Shown here in pieces: positions 50,212-58,388 of a DNA stretch of 64,000 bases. Position 1 is the stretch's first letter; every line of letters starts with the position of its first letter. Position numbers and translations under genes: made by a program. The notes below the pieces were generated by a model. The model searched no databases and was not told where the DNA came from. It was given only the letters and a program-made list of their open reading frames with translations. The DNA comes from an uncultured Lachnospiraceae bacterium (lineage in GTDB: Bacteria; Bacillota; Clostridia; Lachnospirales; Lachnospiraceae), in contig CALCMD010000008.1 in the NCBI GenBank assembly GCA_937965795.1, positions 18,845 to 82,844 on the forward strand. Direction: 5' to 3'.

Positions 50212-51297
50212 ATAATCCAGGTTCTCCATATATTTCATATACTTCACGACCATCAGGGCAATCTTAAAGGTAATGGCGTCCTCAAACACCCGCAGGTCAA
50301 GCCCTGTACTCTTCTGAAGCTTATCCAGACGGTACACCAGCGTATTCCTGTGAATGTAGAGCTGCCTGGAAGTCTCCGATACATTGAGACTGTTTTCAAA
50401 AAATTTATTGATCGTCGTCAAGGTTTCTTCATCAAAATCATCCGGTGATTTTCCTTCAAATATCTCACGGATAAACATCCGGCACAGTGGAAGGGGAAGC
50501 TGATAGATCAGACGTCCGATTCCCTGCGAACTGTATGCGATCACCTTTCTCTCGCCAAAGAAAATCTTTCCTACATCCAGCGCCATTCTCGCTTCTTTAT
50601 AAGAACGGGAGACCTCTTTGATCTCTTCCACGATCGTGCCATAAGCAATATGGGAATTTTCTGTTTTTTCCTGCGGCAGGCAGTCCAGAATTTTCTGTGC
50701 GACCTTATCCATTTCCGGATATCCTTCATTCTCCTGCAATTCCTTAACGACAATAATACTCTTTTCATCCACCGCCGTTACAAAGTCCCCGGATTTATTT
50801 CCAAGAATCGTACGCACCGTCTCAAGAGACGTGCTGTCCTTCCCCTGATCGACCTCCATAAGAAAGACGACTCTGCGAACCTCTGTATCAATATGAAGCT
50901 TTTTCGCCCTGTTGTAAATATCTACTAAAAGAAGATTATCCAAAAGCAAGTTCTTAATAAAATTATCTCTGTCAAACCTCTCCTTATACGCCACCAGAAG
51001 ATTCTGTATCTGGAACGCCGCCAATTTTCCTACCATATATACATCATCGCTGCTTCCCTTTGCCAGCAGCACGTACTCTAGCTGAGTTTCATCAAAAATC
51101 TTAAAGAACTGATGCCCCTGCACCGCCTGACTGTCCGCCGGGGAATCGGCAAAGGCTTTGACCGATGCTTTTATCTCATCCATTTCCGGGCATGTTGTCG
51201 CCAAAACATTCCCTTCCAGATCAACGACGCTTAAATCAATTCTGGAAATAACCTTTATGCCTTCGACTGTTGCCTGCAAAATTTGATTTGCTATCAT
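50209..51297 (-). CDS. CdaR/PucR-type transcriptional regulator
   Basis: 362 residues. N-terminal sugar-diacid-recognition (Diacid_rec) domain (about 1-130: 'QILQATVEGIKVISRIDLSV', 'QGHQFFKIFD'), a GGDEF-like central region (about 135-270, 'HIAYGTIVEEIKEVSRSYKEARM') and a C-terminal PucR-type helix-turn-helix ('FFENSLNVSETSRQLYIHRN', 'TLVYRLDKLQKSTGL'). Such regulators control sugar-diacid or other catabolic genes. No neighbouring catabolic gene is on the same strand, so the target is unknown. Confidence 0.93.
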   Translation of the reverse strand: MIANQILQATVEGIKVISRIDLSVVDLEGNVLATTCPEMDEIKASVKAFADSPADSQAVQGHQFFKIFDETQLEYVLLAKGSSDDVYMVGKLAAFQIQNLLVAYKERFDRDNFIKNLLLDNLLLVDIYNRAKKLHIDTEVRRVVFLMEVDQGKDSTSLETVRTILGNKSGDFVTAVDEKSIIVVKELQENEGYPEMDKVAQKILDCLPQEKTENSHIAYGTIVEEIKEVSRSYKEARMALDVGKIFFGERKVIAYSSQGIGRLIYQLPLPLCRMFIREIFEGKSPDDFDEETLTTINKFFENSLNVSETSRQLYIHRNTLVYRLDKLQKSTGLDLRVFEDAITFKIALMVVKYMKYMENLDY

Positions 51298-51453
51298 GAC
51301 ATTCCCTCTCTTTCATATGTTATTTTACACCCAATACCTTCTTTTTCACATTAGGAAGCCATCTGGCAGCTTTTGACCTCAACTTCATTTTAATATAAAA
51401 GCACAAAAAAAGAAAGGAAAAATTGAATAAAATGTGATTTTGAACAAAATTTA

Positions 51454-51487
51454 AGGACTATCTGATTTCATTTTTCAGATAGTCCTC
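51454..51487 (-). terminator. Terminator of the short 51.5-kb transcript
   Basis: AGGACTATCTG and CAGATAGTCCT form an 11-bp stem around an A/T-rich loop. On the minus strand it is followed by TTAAATTTTG. The stem is near perfect and can work in either direction. Confidence 0.7.
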
Positions 51488-51592
51488 TTAATGAATTTCC
51501 TGAAGCTTCACTTAATAACCTCTCTTTCTATGATCTGTTTTTTTCCGGCTATGGACTTTTACTTCTCATTGGAATCTCCTCCTTTAGCCTTT

Positions 51593-51721
51593 TCAACTCT
51601 CCCTATTCAGTTTTTCTATGTAAACTCTTGTAAGAGATTGTTTTTGAATGATTTTTCCTATGCCATTGGACCGTCCTCCATTTTCTAAGAATCGAAATGC
51701 TTTCACTTTCATCGGCTTCAT
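51593..51721 (-). CDS. Possible 42-residue peptide in the short transcript
   Basis: ATG at 51721, stop TGA at 51593-51595. Starts MKPMKVKAFRFLENGGRSNG and ends IEKLNRES; strongly basic, no membrane helix and no Cys. No clear Shine-Dalgarno sequence precedes the ATG, so translation is doubtful. It is listed because the transcript boundaries are unusually clear. Confidence 0.25.
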   Translation of the reverse strand: MKPMKVKAFRFLENGGRSNGIGKIIQKQSLTRVYIEKLNRES

Positions 51722-51782
51722 CTGCCAGGAATAAATTTCCTAAATTTGTGTTATGCTTCTCCTCTTTTGTTTTGTTGAGTTC

Positions 51783-51811
51783 ATTATATTCCAAAAGAAG
51801 CACTTTGTCAA
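51783..51811 (-). promoter_or_regulatory. Consensus promoter of the short 51.5-kb transcript
   Basis: Perfect TTGACA (51806-51811), 17 bases, perfect TATAAT (51783-51788) on the minus strand, in a region with no other plausible gene. Confidence 0.75.
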
Positions 51812-51925
51812 GCATATTTTGAAAATATTTTAGATTTTCTTTTTTATTATTTTGCTTATTTTCTGTTTATTTCGAAATATTCAGTTAATTATTCCTGGCA
51901 ACTTCCTTATTCCTTTTTCTATTGT

Positions 51926-52843
51926 CTATGGTTTGCATGTCTTACATGGCTCATATCCCTGATCGATCAGCTCTTTCCGTTTTCCCCGGTAGATTTCGCG
52001 GTTGGCCTCCTGTATTTTCTCCACACTGGAACAGGAAGGCAGATGAAACTTTCTGGTATTGGTATTCAGAATATACTCTGTCTTTTCCTGCGCTTCTTTC
52101 CCTCCTCCATCTGTTGTTTCCTCTTCGGCCGCATAGCTGTCGCCTGTGGCATAGTCGATCACCACGCCCGGCTGGTAATTGTACGCATAGATATGAAAGC
52201 AGATTCCCTCTCCGGCATCCTCTACGGATTTCGCCTCCATCTGTACGCCGCTCGCCACCAGATGATCCCCTTCAAAAATCGGTGTGACCCGGTAAAGCAC
52301 ATGGTTATCTGTCTCCTTAATGTAATCCGCCACCATATTTTCAAATGGAAGCATCCCCTCCACATTTAGATAGCGCGTCCCGGTAATCAAATTTCGTTCG
52401 TTTGCATTCTCAGCCGTGAGCTGATACCCAATCAAATGGCAGCGGTTGTACAGGCTCTTTCCATCCACCCAGTCGTATTGAACGGAATGCCATCCGGAAG
52501 GCTTCACCTGACTGATGGAGCCGCGTTTTTCCGTAGGCATCAAATCCGGCCCAATATTGGCAATGGCCGCGCCACACCTTCCCAGCTCATCCAGCTCGCT
52601 ATAATACTCATAGGATTCCTCCGCATAGTCCTCTTCGGAAAATTCCGGTTCGTTATCGTTAAGCACCACATAAGGCTCTCCGGAAAATTCCGGAATGTCT
52701 GCCAGAGAAAAACTTTTCGTCGCCTGCTCTGGCGCCTGTCTGTCTGCTTGTACCGCAATCCCCGCATCCTTTGCCCCGCATCCCGTAACGAGAACGAGCG
52801 ACAGCAAAAGGGCAGTTATCATTCTAAAAGAATCTTTTTTCAT
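51926..52843 (-). CDS. EndA-like DNA/RNA non-specific endonuclease lipoprotein with C-terminal metal-binding tail
   Basis: 305 residues. Lipobox 'LVTGCGAKD' gives an outer-leaflet lipid anchor. The beta-beta-alpha-metal nuclease domain (about 85-235) shows 'WHSVQYDWVDGKSLYNRCHL' (catalytic His in the NRCH motif) and 'QLTAENANERNLITG' (metal Asn), as in competence nuclease EndA and relatives. The C-terminal segment (about 260-305) has 'FHLPSCSSVEKIQEAN' and 'YEPCKTCKP', a Cys-rich module seen in Ada-like/comE-type tails. Probably degrades extracellular DNA for uptake or nutrition. Overlaps the upstream 135-residue gene by 4 bp. Confidence 0.9.
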   Translation of the reverse strand: MKKDSFRMITALLLSLVLVTGCGAKDAGIAVQADRQAPEQATKSFSLADIPEFSGEPYVVLNDNEPEFSEEDYAEESYEYYSELDELGRCGAAIANIGPDLMPTEKRGSISQVKPSGWHSVQYDWVDGKSLYNRCHLIGYQLTAENANERNLITGTRYLNVEGMLPFENMVADYIKETDNHVLYRVTPIFEGDHLVASGVQMEAKSVEDAGEGICFHIYAYNYQPGVVIDYATGDSYAAEEETTDGGGKEAQEKTEYILNTNTRKFHLPSCSSVEKIQEANREIYRGKRKELIDQGYEPCKTCKP

Positions 52844-53247
52844 TTCTCATATACCTCTCTTGTAATTTTTTCATGGGAATATCCTGCGAACTCCTCTTCC
52901 CCGGTCTTTTTCCATCGTTCCAGACAGATATCCAGGTAAAAGTCCGCCGGATAATGGCGGTTCCATCGAAATATGATGATTTTCTCCAGACGGTTCTCCC
53001 AAGCTCCAAGACCCTGGTTCTCGACAAAACAATATTCCCCTTCCTCCGACTCTTCCAGAAAGCGCTCATCGACCGTGAGATTTCCTGCCGCGCATTTTGC
53101 AAACAGCGGCTGCGAAAAAGGAGGTATCCACAGACGGCTCCCTTCCGCCAGCTCTAAAATCTTTTCTGTAACCTTTCTGTCTCTGGACTGCCTTCTTTCA
53201 TGAAACAGCATTCCTTCCCTGTCGTCCAGGCATAAAACTGCAATCAT
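52840..53247 (-). CDS. Conserved hypothetical protein coupled to the nuclease gene
   Basis: 135 residues with AGGAGA upstream of the ATG. Begins 'MIAVLCLDDREGMLFHERRQ' and continues as an alpha/beta protein ('RLWIPPFSQPLFAKCAAG', 'IIIFRWNRHYPADFYLDI'). No motif ties it to an enzyme family that I know; related proteins are common in Lachnospiraceae, sometimes called ribonuclease Z without catalytic motifs. Its stop overlaps the nuclease start by 4 bp (ATGA), so the two are translationally coupled and may act together. Confidence 0.75.
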   Translation of the reverse strand: MIAVLCLDDREGMLFHERRQSRDRKVTEKILELAEGSRLWIPPFSQPLFAKCAAGNLTVDERFLEESEEGEYCFVENQGLGAWENRLEKIIIFRWNRHYPADFYLDICLERWKKTGEEEFAGYSHEKITREVYEK

Positions 53248-53307
53248 AATTTTCTCCTCACTCTGTCTCGTTCCATTCGTTTTCTCTTTCTATCGTATCC
53301 CTGCCAT

Positions 53308-53415
53308 TTAAGAAGTTGCCACGACCTCCATCCCGAAAGTTTCCCAGTCAATGCTTTTCCGGATACTCTCCAGAATCTGCTCCTCATCATCCGCCAATAT
53401 CACTTTGTATTTCAT
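53308..53415 (-). pseudogene. N-terminal remnant of a response regulator
   Basis: 35 codons beginning MKYKVILADDEEQILESIRK and ending at a TAA. The start matches the receiver domain of AraC/YesN-type response regulators (acidic DD pair, helix 1), whose genes normally run over 500 codons. Nothing of the remaining receiver or DNA-binding domains follows, so it is a gene fragment. No ribosome site better than average precedes it. Confidence 0.7.
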
Positions 53416-53603
53416 ACTGTTTTATCCCCTCTTCTGCTTTCGCAGTCTTATTTTTACGCACTTTGACAAATACCTGCCTCTATCTTATCATTTTTTCTCT
53501 GTATCCGCCAGACTCTGTGGGGAAAATTCATAAAAACATAAAAAGAGCGCCCCCGTATCGGCAGCACTCTATCTATAGTCATATGAACTCCTGTTATAAA
53601 ATA

Positions 53604-53656
53604 GGTCAAAGAATTTCTCAATTTACCTCTTGCCAAAAGCCTTTATATATCAGTTT
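53604..53656. repeat. Direct repeat, left copy (tail of a SecB-like gene)
   Basis: Starting CAAAGAATTTCTCAATTTAC, this 50-bp stretch matches 54664-54718 with a few changes. On the minus strand it reads KGFWQEVN then TGA, nearly the same as the last residues (RGFWQGVN) of the SecB-like fragment 1 kb away. The XRE regulator lies between the copies. Confidence 0.7.
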
Positions 53657-53769
53657 TTTATTTACTCTCCTGCATTAATAACCCTGCCTCTGTCAGATAT
53701 ACTGTACACAATATTGATGTGGTCATTTCTATCTCCTTTTGAAAAAAATAAAGTCAATATACCCCTAAT

Positions 53770-54375
53770 CTACTTCGTTAATACTTTTTTGCAAAACTTA
53801 TGAGCACCACATTCAGGGCATTTCAATTTACGTCTTGTTATTGTATGAGGAGCCATCACATATTCCTTCATATCAGGTACAAAACGTTTTTTACATTCCG
53901 GACATTCAAATGCTCCTGCGGTTCTGTCAAGAATACAGGCAATTGCTATTCCAATAATAACCACAACACTTCCTGACAAAATCAACACAATTCTCATCCA
54001 CGTATCTATCTGAGCTAAACCTGAAATTATAAACAATGGTAATGCCGCAATAATTGCAAGCCATCCATACATCGTTGATAACAGTATTCTTTTCTTGTTT
54101 TCCTGTGTTTCCTGTACTAAATTCACCATATTTTCCTCCGCTTTCTTTTTATAATCCACTTCTTGCAATCTTTCACCAGCTAAAAGTTCATTTACCGTAA
54201 TTTCTAATTCGTTGCAAAGTGGAAGTAACAATGATACTTCTGGGAACCCGTTGCCTCTTTCCCATTTCGAGATCGTTTTATCACTAATACCAAGCTTATC
54301 TGCCAATTCTCGTTGTGTGTATTTTCTCGCTTTTCTTTCATCAGCAATAAATTTACCTATTTTAATTTGGTCCAT
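53770..54375 (-). CDS. Membrane-bound XRE-family regulator with zinc ribbon
   Basis: 201 residues. N-terminal XRE helix-turn-helix (about 5-60, 'RKYTQRELADKLGISDKTIS', 'KWERGNGFPEVSLLLPLC'), a short linker, two membrane segments (about 100-118 and 124-146) and a C-terminal four-Cys zinc ribbon ('CPECKKRFV' ... 'CPECGAHKF'). A DNA-binding domain joined to membrane helices suggests signal sensing at the membrane. A dyad operator (54436-54476) spans its promoter, consistent with autoregulation. Target genes unknown. Confidence 0.9.
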   Translation of the reverse strand: MDQIKIGKFIADERKARKYTQRELADKLGISDKTISKWERGNGFPEVSLLLPLCNELEITVNELLAGERLQEVDYKKKAEENMVNLVQETQENKKRILLSTMYGWLAIIAALPLFIISGLAQIDTWMRIVLILSGSVVVIIGIAIACILDRTAGAFECPECKKRFVPDMKEYVMAPHTITRRKLKCPECGAHKFCKKVLTK

Positions 54376-54435
54376 AGGTTCGTGTCCTCCTTTCTGGGTT
54401 CATTGTATAAATTCCTACTTTATTTTTACACCCAC

Positions 54436-54476
54436 GGAACGTAGAATATGGTAAATTATAGCGGTTTCTACGCTCC
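54436..54476. promoter_or_regulatory. Operator-like dyad over the XRE gene promoter
   Basis: GGAACGTAGAA (54436-54446) and TTCTACGCTCC (54466-54476) are inverse complements at 10 of 11 positions, 30 bp apart centre to centre. They flank GCTATAATTTAC, whose TATAAT serves as the minus-strand -10. The layout fits autorepression by the XRE protein encoded 60 bp downstream. Confidence 0.6.
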
Positions 54477-54663
54477 ATAGAGTTATAATTTACTTAAGAA
54501 AATTCAAATTTAACTTCTTATTTGTACCAGGCATATTCTTCACATTCCACCCATATAATTACCATACTTCCAGACTATCTTCCGCATCAACCCACTTCTG
54601 CATAGTTCCGTCAAGGTAAAATCGTGCATATATCCATGCTGTTATGATAAATGTTGTAATCTG

Positions 54664-54718
54664 CATCAAAGAATGTCTCAATTTACCCCTTGCCAAAAGC
54701 CTCTATACCTGCTTTTCC
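54664..54718. repeat. Direct repeat, right copy
   Basis: CAAAGAATGTCTCAATTTAC and following bases; partner of 53604-53656. It includes the 3' end of the SecB-like fragment. Confidence 0.7.
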
Positions 54719-54923
54719 CCATTCTGATATTTTTTCTCATATATACATTAATATTCATTGCAGGCAATATAACAGGTGCCACATTTGCATTCGCCGTATA
54801 TGTTGACACTATAGCCCCCAAATATGGAAATAAAATTGCAATTGCATTCTGTTCAAACATTCGCACATCTATATGAGCCTCTTCTGCATCTATGCTAAAG
54901 TATCCCTTTATTGTTACCTTCAT
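54678..54923 (-). pseudogene. C-terminal fragment of a SecB-like chaperone
   Basis: 81 codons from an ATG without a ribosome site. 'MKVTIKGYFSIDAEEAHIDV' and 'AILFPYLGAIVSTYTANANV' then 'APVILPAMNINVY' match the C-terminal half of SecB-like proteins (FPY...S.LTAN.G..P..LP). The frame stays open upstream to 55040 through codons reading like 'RYANIALGSIFYPFE', but no start exists there and it overlaps the next gene. The N-terminal half of the chaperone is missing. SecB-like proteins of this kind often partner toxin-antitoxin pairs; here only a remnant remains. Confidence 0.6.
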
Positions 54924-54993
54924 TTCAAATGGATAAAATATACTCCCTAGCGCAATGTTAGCATACCTTGTATCATATCTTATTTGGTAACTC

Positions 54994-56010
54994 CTACAGG
55001 CTAAATCTTTGTATGCTATATTTGAATTCTTCCAATCCTTTTAATCTTTTTACTCTGCGAAGTTTAATACCGCACACATTACATATCTGCTCAAGTCCGG
55101 CTTCTACAATTACATTTGACACTCTTATTTCCTTCGGCGCCCCAAATTGAAAAATAAAACCTATCAGAATTTCCGCCAGCATTACAACCGCATCGTCCTC
55201 CGGCTCCAGCATTTCAAACTTAATGATGGTCCCCGTATTGGCATCTCCTAATAACGACAACGCCGGATTTGCAGGACGATCATACTTTTTATCCGTAACA
55301 GATGCTCCTAACACAGATACATCCGCCTCTAAAACAGCATTGCATTTCGGGGCTTTTGCCAGGTCTGAGAGCAAATCTTCATCTGTAATCATTAAATTTC
55401 CAAATTGAAAAGCTGTAAAAGGAAGTGATTCTTCACCAAAATCCCATGTTTTCTTATCTTTTCCAAAAGAAAGCAAAAACATCTTGCCCGATTCAAAATC
55501 AACCTGCATGTCTGTTTCATCATAGTAACGCAGAGCCAGTTCCAAATCCTGCAAATACTTGCTCATACGCAATACTTCTTCCTCATCCATATTATATGGA
55601 TAATATCCCGGCTCAAAAGACAGGAAATACAGCCACTGATTTTTCCCACGATATCTATATCCTAATTCCTTAATAATCTTTCTTTGCTTCTCGGTCAATT
55701 CGTCACGATTACCCCAATAGCAGGTAAGATTTCTTTGGTTAAACATCGCATATTCCGGAGCCAGATTCATACTCTGCTGCATCGTAAGCATAAGAAAGCT
55801 ATTTAGCCCCTCGTATCCTTCATAGACAGCTATTCCATAACAATCACCGCCTCGCCCCAGTATACTGAAAAAAATTGTTTCCTCTTCAGCGCCATATCTG
55901 ATGCCGATTAAATCCATATCCCAAAACTTTTCCCATGGTTTCAGCTCCTTAATGCGTGTTCCTGCTTCATATAATGTTTTCCATTGTTCTAAAGATGCCT
56001 CTTTTCTCAT
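54994..56010 (-). CDS. DUF7309/DUF6930-like protein
   Basis: 338 residues with AAGGGGAA upstream of the ATG. N-terminal 'LEQWKTLYEAGTRIKELKPW' and 'LGRGGDCYGIAVYEGYEGLN' fit the DUF7309 pattern; the C-terminal part ('VLEADVSVLGASV', 'IKFEMLEPEDDAVVMLAEIL', 'APKEIRVSNVIVEAGLEQI') fits DUF6930. There are no catalytic motifs, signal peptide or membrane segment. The function is unknown. It overlaps the YkgJ gene by 44 bp on the same strand, so both are probably translated from one message. Confidence 0.8.
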   Translation of the reverse strand: MRKEASLEQWKTLYEAGTRIKELKPWEKFWDMDLIGIRYGAEEETIFFSILGRGGDCYGIAVYEGYEGLNSFLMLTMQQSMNLAPEYAMFNQRNLTCYWGNRDELTEKQRKIIKELGYRYRGKNQWLYFLSFEPGYYPYNMDEEEVLRMSKYLQDLELALRYYDETDMQVDFESGKMFLLSFGKDKKTWDFGEESLPFTAFQFGNLMITDEDLLSDLAKAPKCNAVLEADVSVLGASVTDKKYDRPANPALSLLGDANTGTIIKFEMLEPEDDAVVMLAEILIGFIFQFGAPKEIRVSNVIVEAGLEQICNVCGIKLRRVKRLKGLEEFKYSIQRFSL

Positions 56011-56452
56011 ATGTTCCCCTTCTTCTTCCTAAATCCGTACTCTTTTTTAATCGCTCAAATATTTCAAAAGCAACCGGGCAGATGGAAATGGTATCCAACA
56101 TTCCCAACAAACTACACAACCTTTCCGGCTGGTCTGTATAAGGATATTTCTTACAACTATCCGGTTTGCAATCCCCAAGTTTACAGTTTCCATCTTCCTG
56201 CAAAAAATCACACGGCTTATGTTTCGTATGGTACCCGATTCCAAATTCCTCTTTTTCCAAAAAGAAATCAATAAACTGCTCTACTGTAATTCCCAAATAA
56301 TCCGCATCTTTTTCTACATCTTCCGCCGGAATACTACCTTTATACATTTTGCAGCAGTTTCTGCATTTACTGCAATCGTAATCAGCGAACAGTTCTTTGT
56401 GCAATCGCAGAAACTGCTCGTCCAATTCTTCCACATCTGCATGTCCTTTCAA
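55967..56452 (-). CDS. YkgJ-family cysteine-cluster protein, probably 5'-truncated
   Basis: 161 codons counted from a TTG at 56452 that has no good ribosome site. The Cys cluster 'DYDCSKCRNCCKMYKG', 'HKPCDFLQEDGNCKLGDCKP' and 'DSCKKYPYT' is typical of YkgJ/UPF0153 proteins, which bind an Fe-S cluster or zinc. Upstream the same frame continues without a stop as coding-like sequence ('NRKHFKFRSFLKGHAD') until it meets the recombinase terminator near 56510. This suggests that insertion of the mobile element removed the true start. The cluster residues are intact, but the gene is likely non-functional or expressed only from an internal start. Confidence 0.72.
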   Translation of the reverse strand: MKGHADVEELDEQFLRLHKELFADYDCSKCRNCCKMYKGSIPAEDVEKDADYLGITVEQFIDFFLEKEEFGIGYHTKHKPCDFLQEDGNCKLGDCKPDSCKKYPYTDQPERLCSLLGMLDTISICPVAFEIFERLKKSTDLGRRRGTYEKRGIFRTMENII

Positions 56453-56507
56453 GAAACTACGGAACTTGAAATGTTTACGGTTAGAGGGAAGTAATTTCAG
56501 ATTAGGC

Positions 56508-56536
56508 GGTATAGCCCCGATTTCAAGGGCTGTACC
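56508..56536 (-). terminator. Hairpin after the serine recombinase gene
   Basis: GGTACAGCCC and GGGGCTATACC (minus strand) form a stem 15 bp past the recombinase stop. There is no U run, so termination strength is uncertain. It also marks the element's left boundary region. Confidence 0.45.
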
Positions 56537-56550
56537 GTCTTTTCAAGTTC

Positions 56551-58182
56551 CTATGCGCCCTGCCGTTTGGATTGCGTGGCAAAAAGGAAATTGATTTCCC
56601 CTACAAAGTTGAATACAATATCTACTTTCTGTACCCGTTTCCCGTCCACCTTTTCCGGCGCATGGACTATGATTTTCTTGATAAATTCATTGACGATTGC
56701 GGGGGTAAGTTCCTTTATCCCCACATACTTGCGGATAATTGCGGAAAAACTGTCAAAGTCGCTCTTGTTCTGTTCGTAGGTATCGACTTCCTGCTGGTCT
56801 GCCTTGACTTTTTCTTCCAGTTCCCGCTGTTCCGCTTCATACTCTGCGGACAGCTTCAAAAACCTGTCGTGGCTGATTGTGCCGCTGATGTCGTCCTCAT
56901 AAATCCGCTTGAAGATACGGTCAAGTTCCGCTATCCGTTTTTGTGCCTGTCCGACTTCCCGCTTCCTGCGCTTCATTTCCTTTTCCGCTTCAGCAGAGCG
57001 TTGTGCGTACATCATTTCCTTAAATGCTATGATGTCATCAAAGAAAAGGGCGGTCACGTCAAATATCCTGCTCCATACTATCTGCTTCAATACTTCCTCG
57101 CGGATAAAGTGCGCCGTACAGTTTCCCGTATTGCTCTTGTACTTTGCACAGCGGTAATGGTCTTGCGAGCCGTTAAAACTCTTGCAAGTGGCGAAGTGTA
57201 ATTTGTTCCCACAATCCGCACAGTACACCAAGCCGGAAAACAATCCCTGTCTGTCCGCTTTTGTGGGGCGGCGTTTGTTCGCCCTTAGTTCCTGCCCCCG
57301 TTCAAAAACAGCGTCCTCTACAATCGCTTCATGGGTATTGTAGAAAATCGCCTGCTGTTCCTTTGTGGTAGGAATCCGCTTTTTCAGCTTGTGGGATTTG
57401 GAATAGCTTTTGAAGTTTACCGTATGCCCGCAGTAGTCCATACGCTCCAAAATACCAACAATGGTACTATCCCTCCAATCATAGGGATTTTCGGGAAATG
57501 GATTTCCTTTTTTCTTTGCGTAGTGAGCTTTGGCAGTCAGTACCTTATCTTCTTTGAGGATTTTTGCTATCTGCATAGGTCCTTTTCCGGCGATGCATAA
57601 ATCAAAAACCCGCTTCACCACAGCGGCGGCTTCCTCGTCCACAATCCATTGCTTTTTGTCGGTAGGGCTTACTATGTAGCCGCAAGGCAGCTTTGTCAGA
57701 TTTTCCCCCGCCTGTCCCTGCGCCCGCTTGATTGCCCTTACCTTTTTACTTGTGTCTTTGGCATAAAAATCGTTAAACAGGTTACGGAACGGGGTAAAAT
57801 CATTGTCGCCTTTTGTGCTGTCCACACCGTCATTGATTGCAATATATCTAACGTCACGTTCTACGAAAAAGATTTCCGTATAGTAGCCGACTTTCAGATA
57901 ATCACGCCCCCATCTTGACATGTCTTTGACCATGACTGTCGCCACGTTTCCGGCTTCAATCTCTGCAATCATACGGTTGAAATTTGGTCTGTCAAACGTC
58001 ACACCCGATACGCCGTCTTCAATGAAGAAAACGGGATTGGAAAAGCCGTTGTCCGCCGCATATTTGGAGAGGACTGCTTTCTGGTTCACAATGCTGTTGC
58101 TGTCGCCCTCTAACGTATCTTCTTGTGAAAGACGGGCGTATAATGCTGTTATCTGTTCGGGCTTATATGTATTTGCTGTCAT
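56551..58182 (-). CDS. Large serine recombinase (TndX/TnpX type)
   Basis: 543 residues from the ATG at 58182 (AGGAGG 7 bases upstream). Resolvase catalytic domain (about 12-160: 'ALYARLSQEDTLEGDSNSI' with the nucleophile Ser in the 'YARLSQED' region, 'VMVKDMSRWGRDYLKVGYYT'), Recombinase domain (about 175-290), zinc ribbon ('LVYCADCGNKLHF' and 'YRCAKYKSNTGNC'), coiled coil and DUF4368-type C-terminus. Length and domains are complete, so it is probably active. In related elements it excises and inserts a transposon through a circular intermediate. It faces away from the cargo and ends next to the interrupted YkgJ gene. Confidence 0.95.
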   Translation of the reverse strand: MTANTYKPEQITALYARLSQEDTLEGDSNSIVNQKAVLSKYAADNGFSNPVFFIEDGVSGVTFDRPNFNRMIAEIEAGNVATVMVKDMSRWGRDYLKVGYYTEIFFVERDVRYIAINDGVDSTKGDNDFTPFRNLFNDFYAKDTSKKVRAIKRAQGQAGENLTKLPCGYIVSPTDKKQWIVDEEAAAVVKRVFDLCIAGKGPMQIAKILKEDKVLTAKAHYAKKKGNPFPENPYDWRDSTIVGILERMDYCGHTVNFKSYSKSHKLKKRIPTTKEQQAIFYNTHEAIVEDAVFERGQELRANKRRPTKADRQGLFSGLVYCADCGNKLHFATCKSFNGSQDHYRCAKYKSNTGNCTAHFIREEVLKQIVWSRIFDVTALFFDDIIAFKEMMYAQRSAEAEKEMKRRKREVGQAQKRIAELDRIFKRIYEDDISGTISHDRFLKLSAEYEAEQRELEEKVKADQQEVDTYEQNKSDFDSFSAIIRKYVGIKELTPAIVNEFIKKIIVHAPEKVDGKRVQKVDIVFNFVGEINFLFATQSKRQGA

Positions 58183-58244
58183 ATATTCATTCCTCCTGTA
58201 ATGAACGCCCGACAAACAGAAGTGCTAATCTTATTATAGCGTAC

Positions 58245-58388
58245 TTATCCCTGTTTGTCATTGGGCGGTTTGACGGTTTCCGATTTTATGAGCCGTATCA
58301 TCTTGTCGCGGAGCCGTTCCGAGCCGCCGCAGGATGTAGACACTTCATAGTATGTGCCGCCGTCCTTGATTTCCAGTTCCCATTCCAT
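58245..58388 (-). CDS. Small conserved protein next to the recombinase
   Basis: 47 residues from the ATG at 58388, with AAGGAAGGGAAAAGA upstream; longer in-frame starts lack ribosome sites. The product ('MEWELEIKDGGTYYEVSTSC', 'GGSERLRDKMIRLIKSETVK') is a compact alpha/beta protein often seen beside large serine recombinases in Clostridia. A role as accessory or directionality factor is possible but not shown. It starts 63 bp upstream of the recombinase ATG on the same strand. Confidence 0.65.
   Translation of the reverse strand: MEWELEIKDGGTYYEVSTSCGGSERLRDKMIRLIKSETVKPPNDKQG

Larger units (their letters stand above)
51454..51776 (-). ncRNA. Short independent transcript with tiny ORFs, possible small RNA
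   Basis: A perfect promoter (51783-51811) and a clear terminator (51454-51487) define a transcript of about 320 nt on the minus strand. Inside is a 42-codon frame (51593-51721) without a good ribosome site, and a 6-codon frame MRSKSP (51549-51569) with a near-ideal AAAGGAGGAGATTCCA ribosome site. Nothing recognisable is encoded. It may be a regulatory RNA or a leader/signal-peptide type gene. Confidence 0.55.

Noticed and set aside
51491..51688. 65-codon plus-strand frame in the 51.5-kb gap
   Set aside because: It is antisense to the well-defined short transcript, lacks a ribosome site and has no domain signature.
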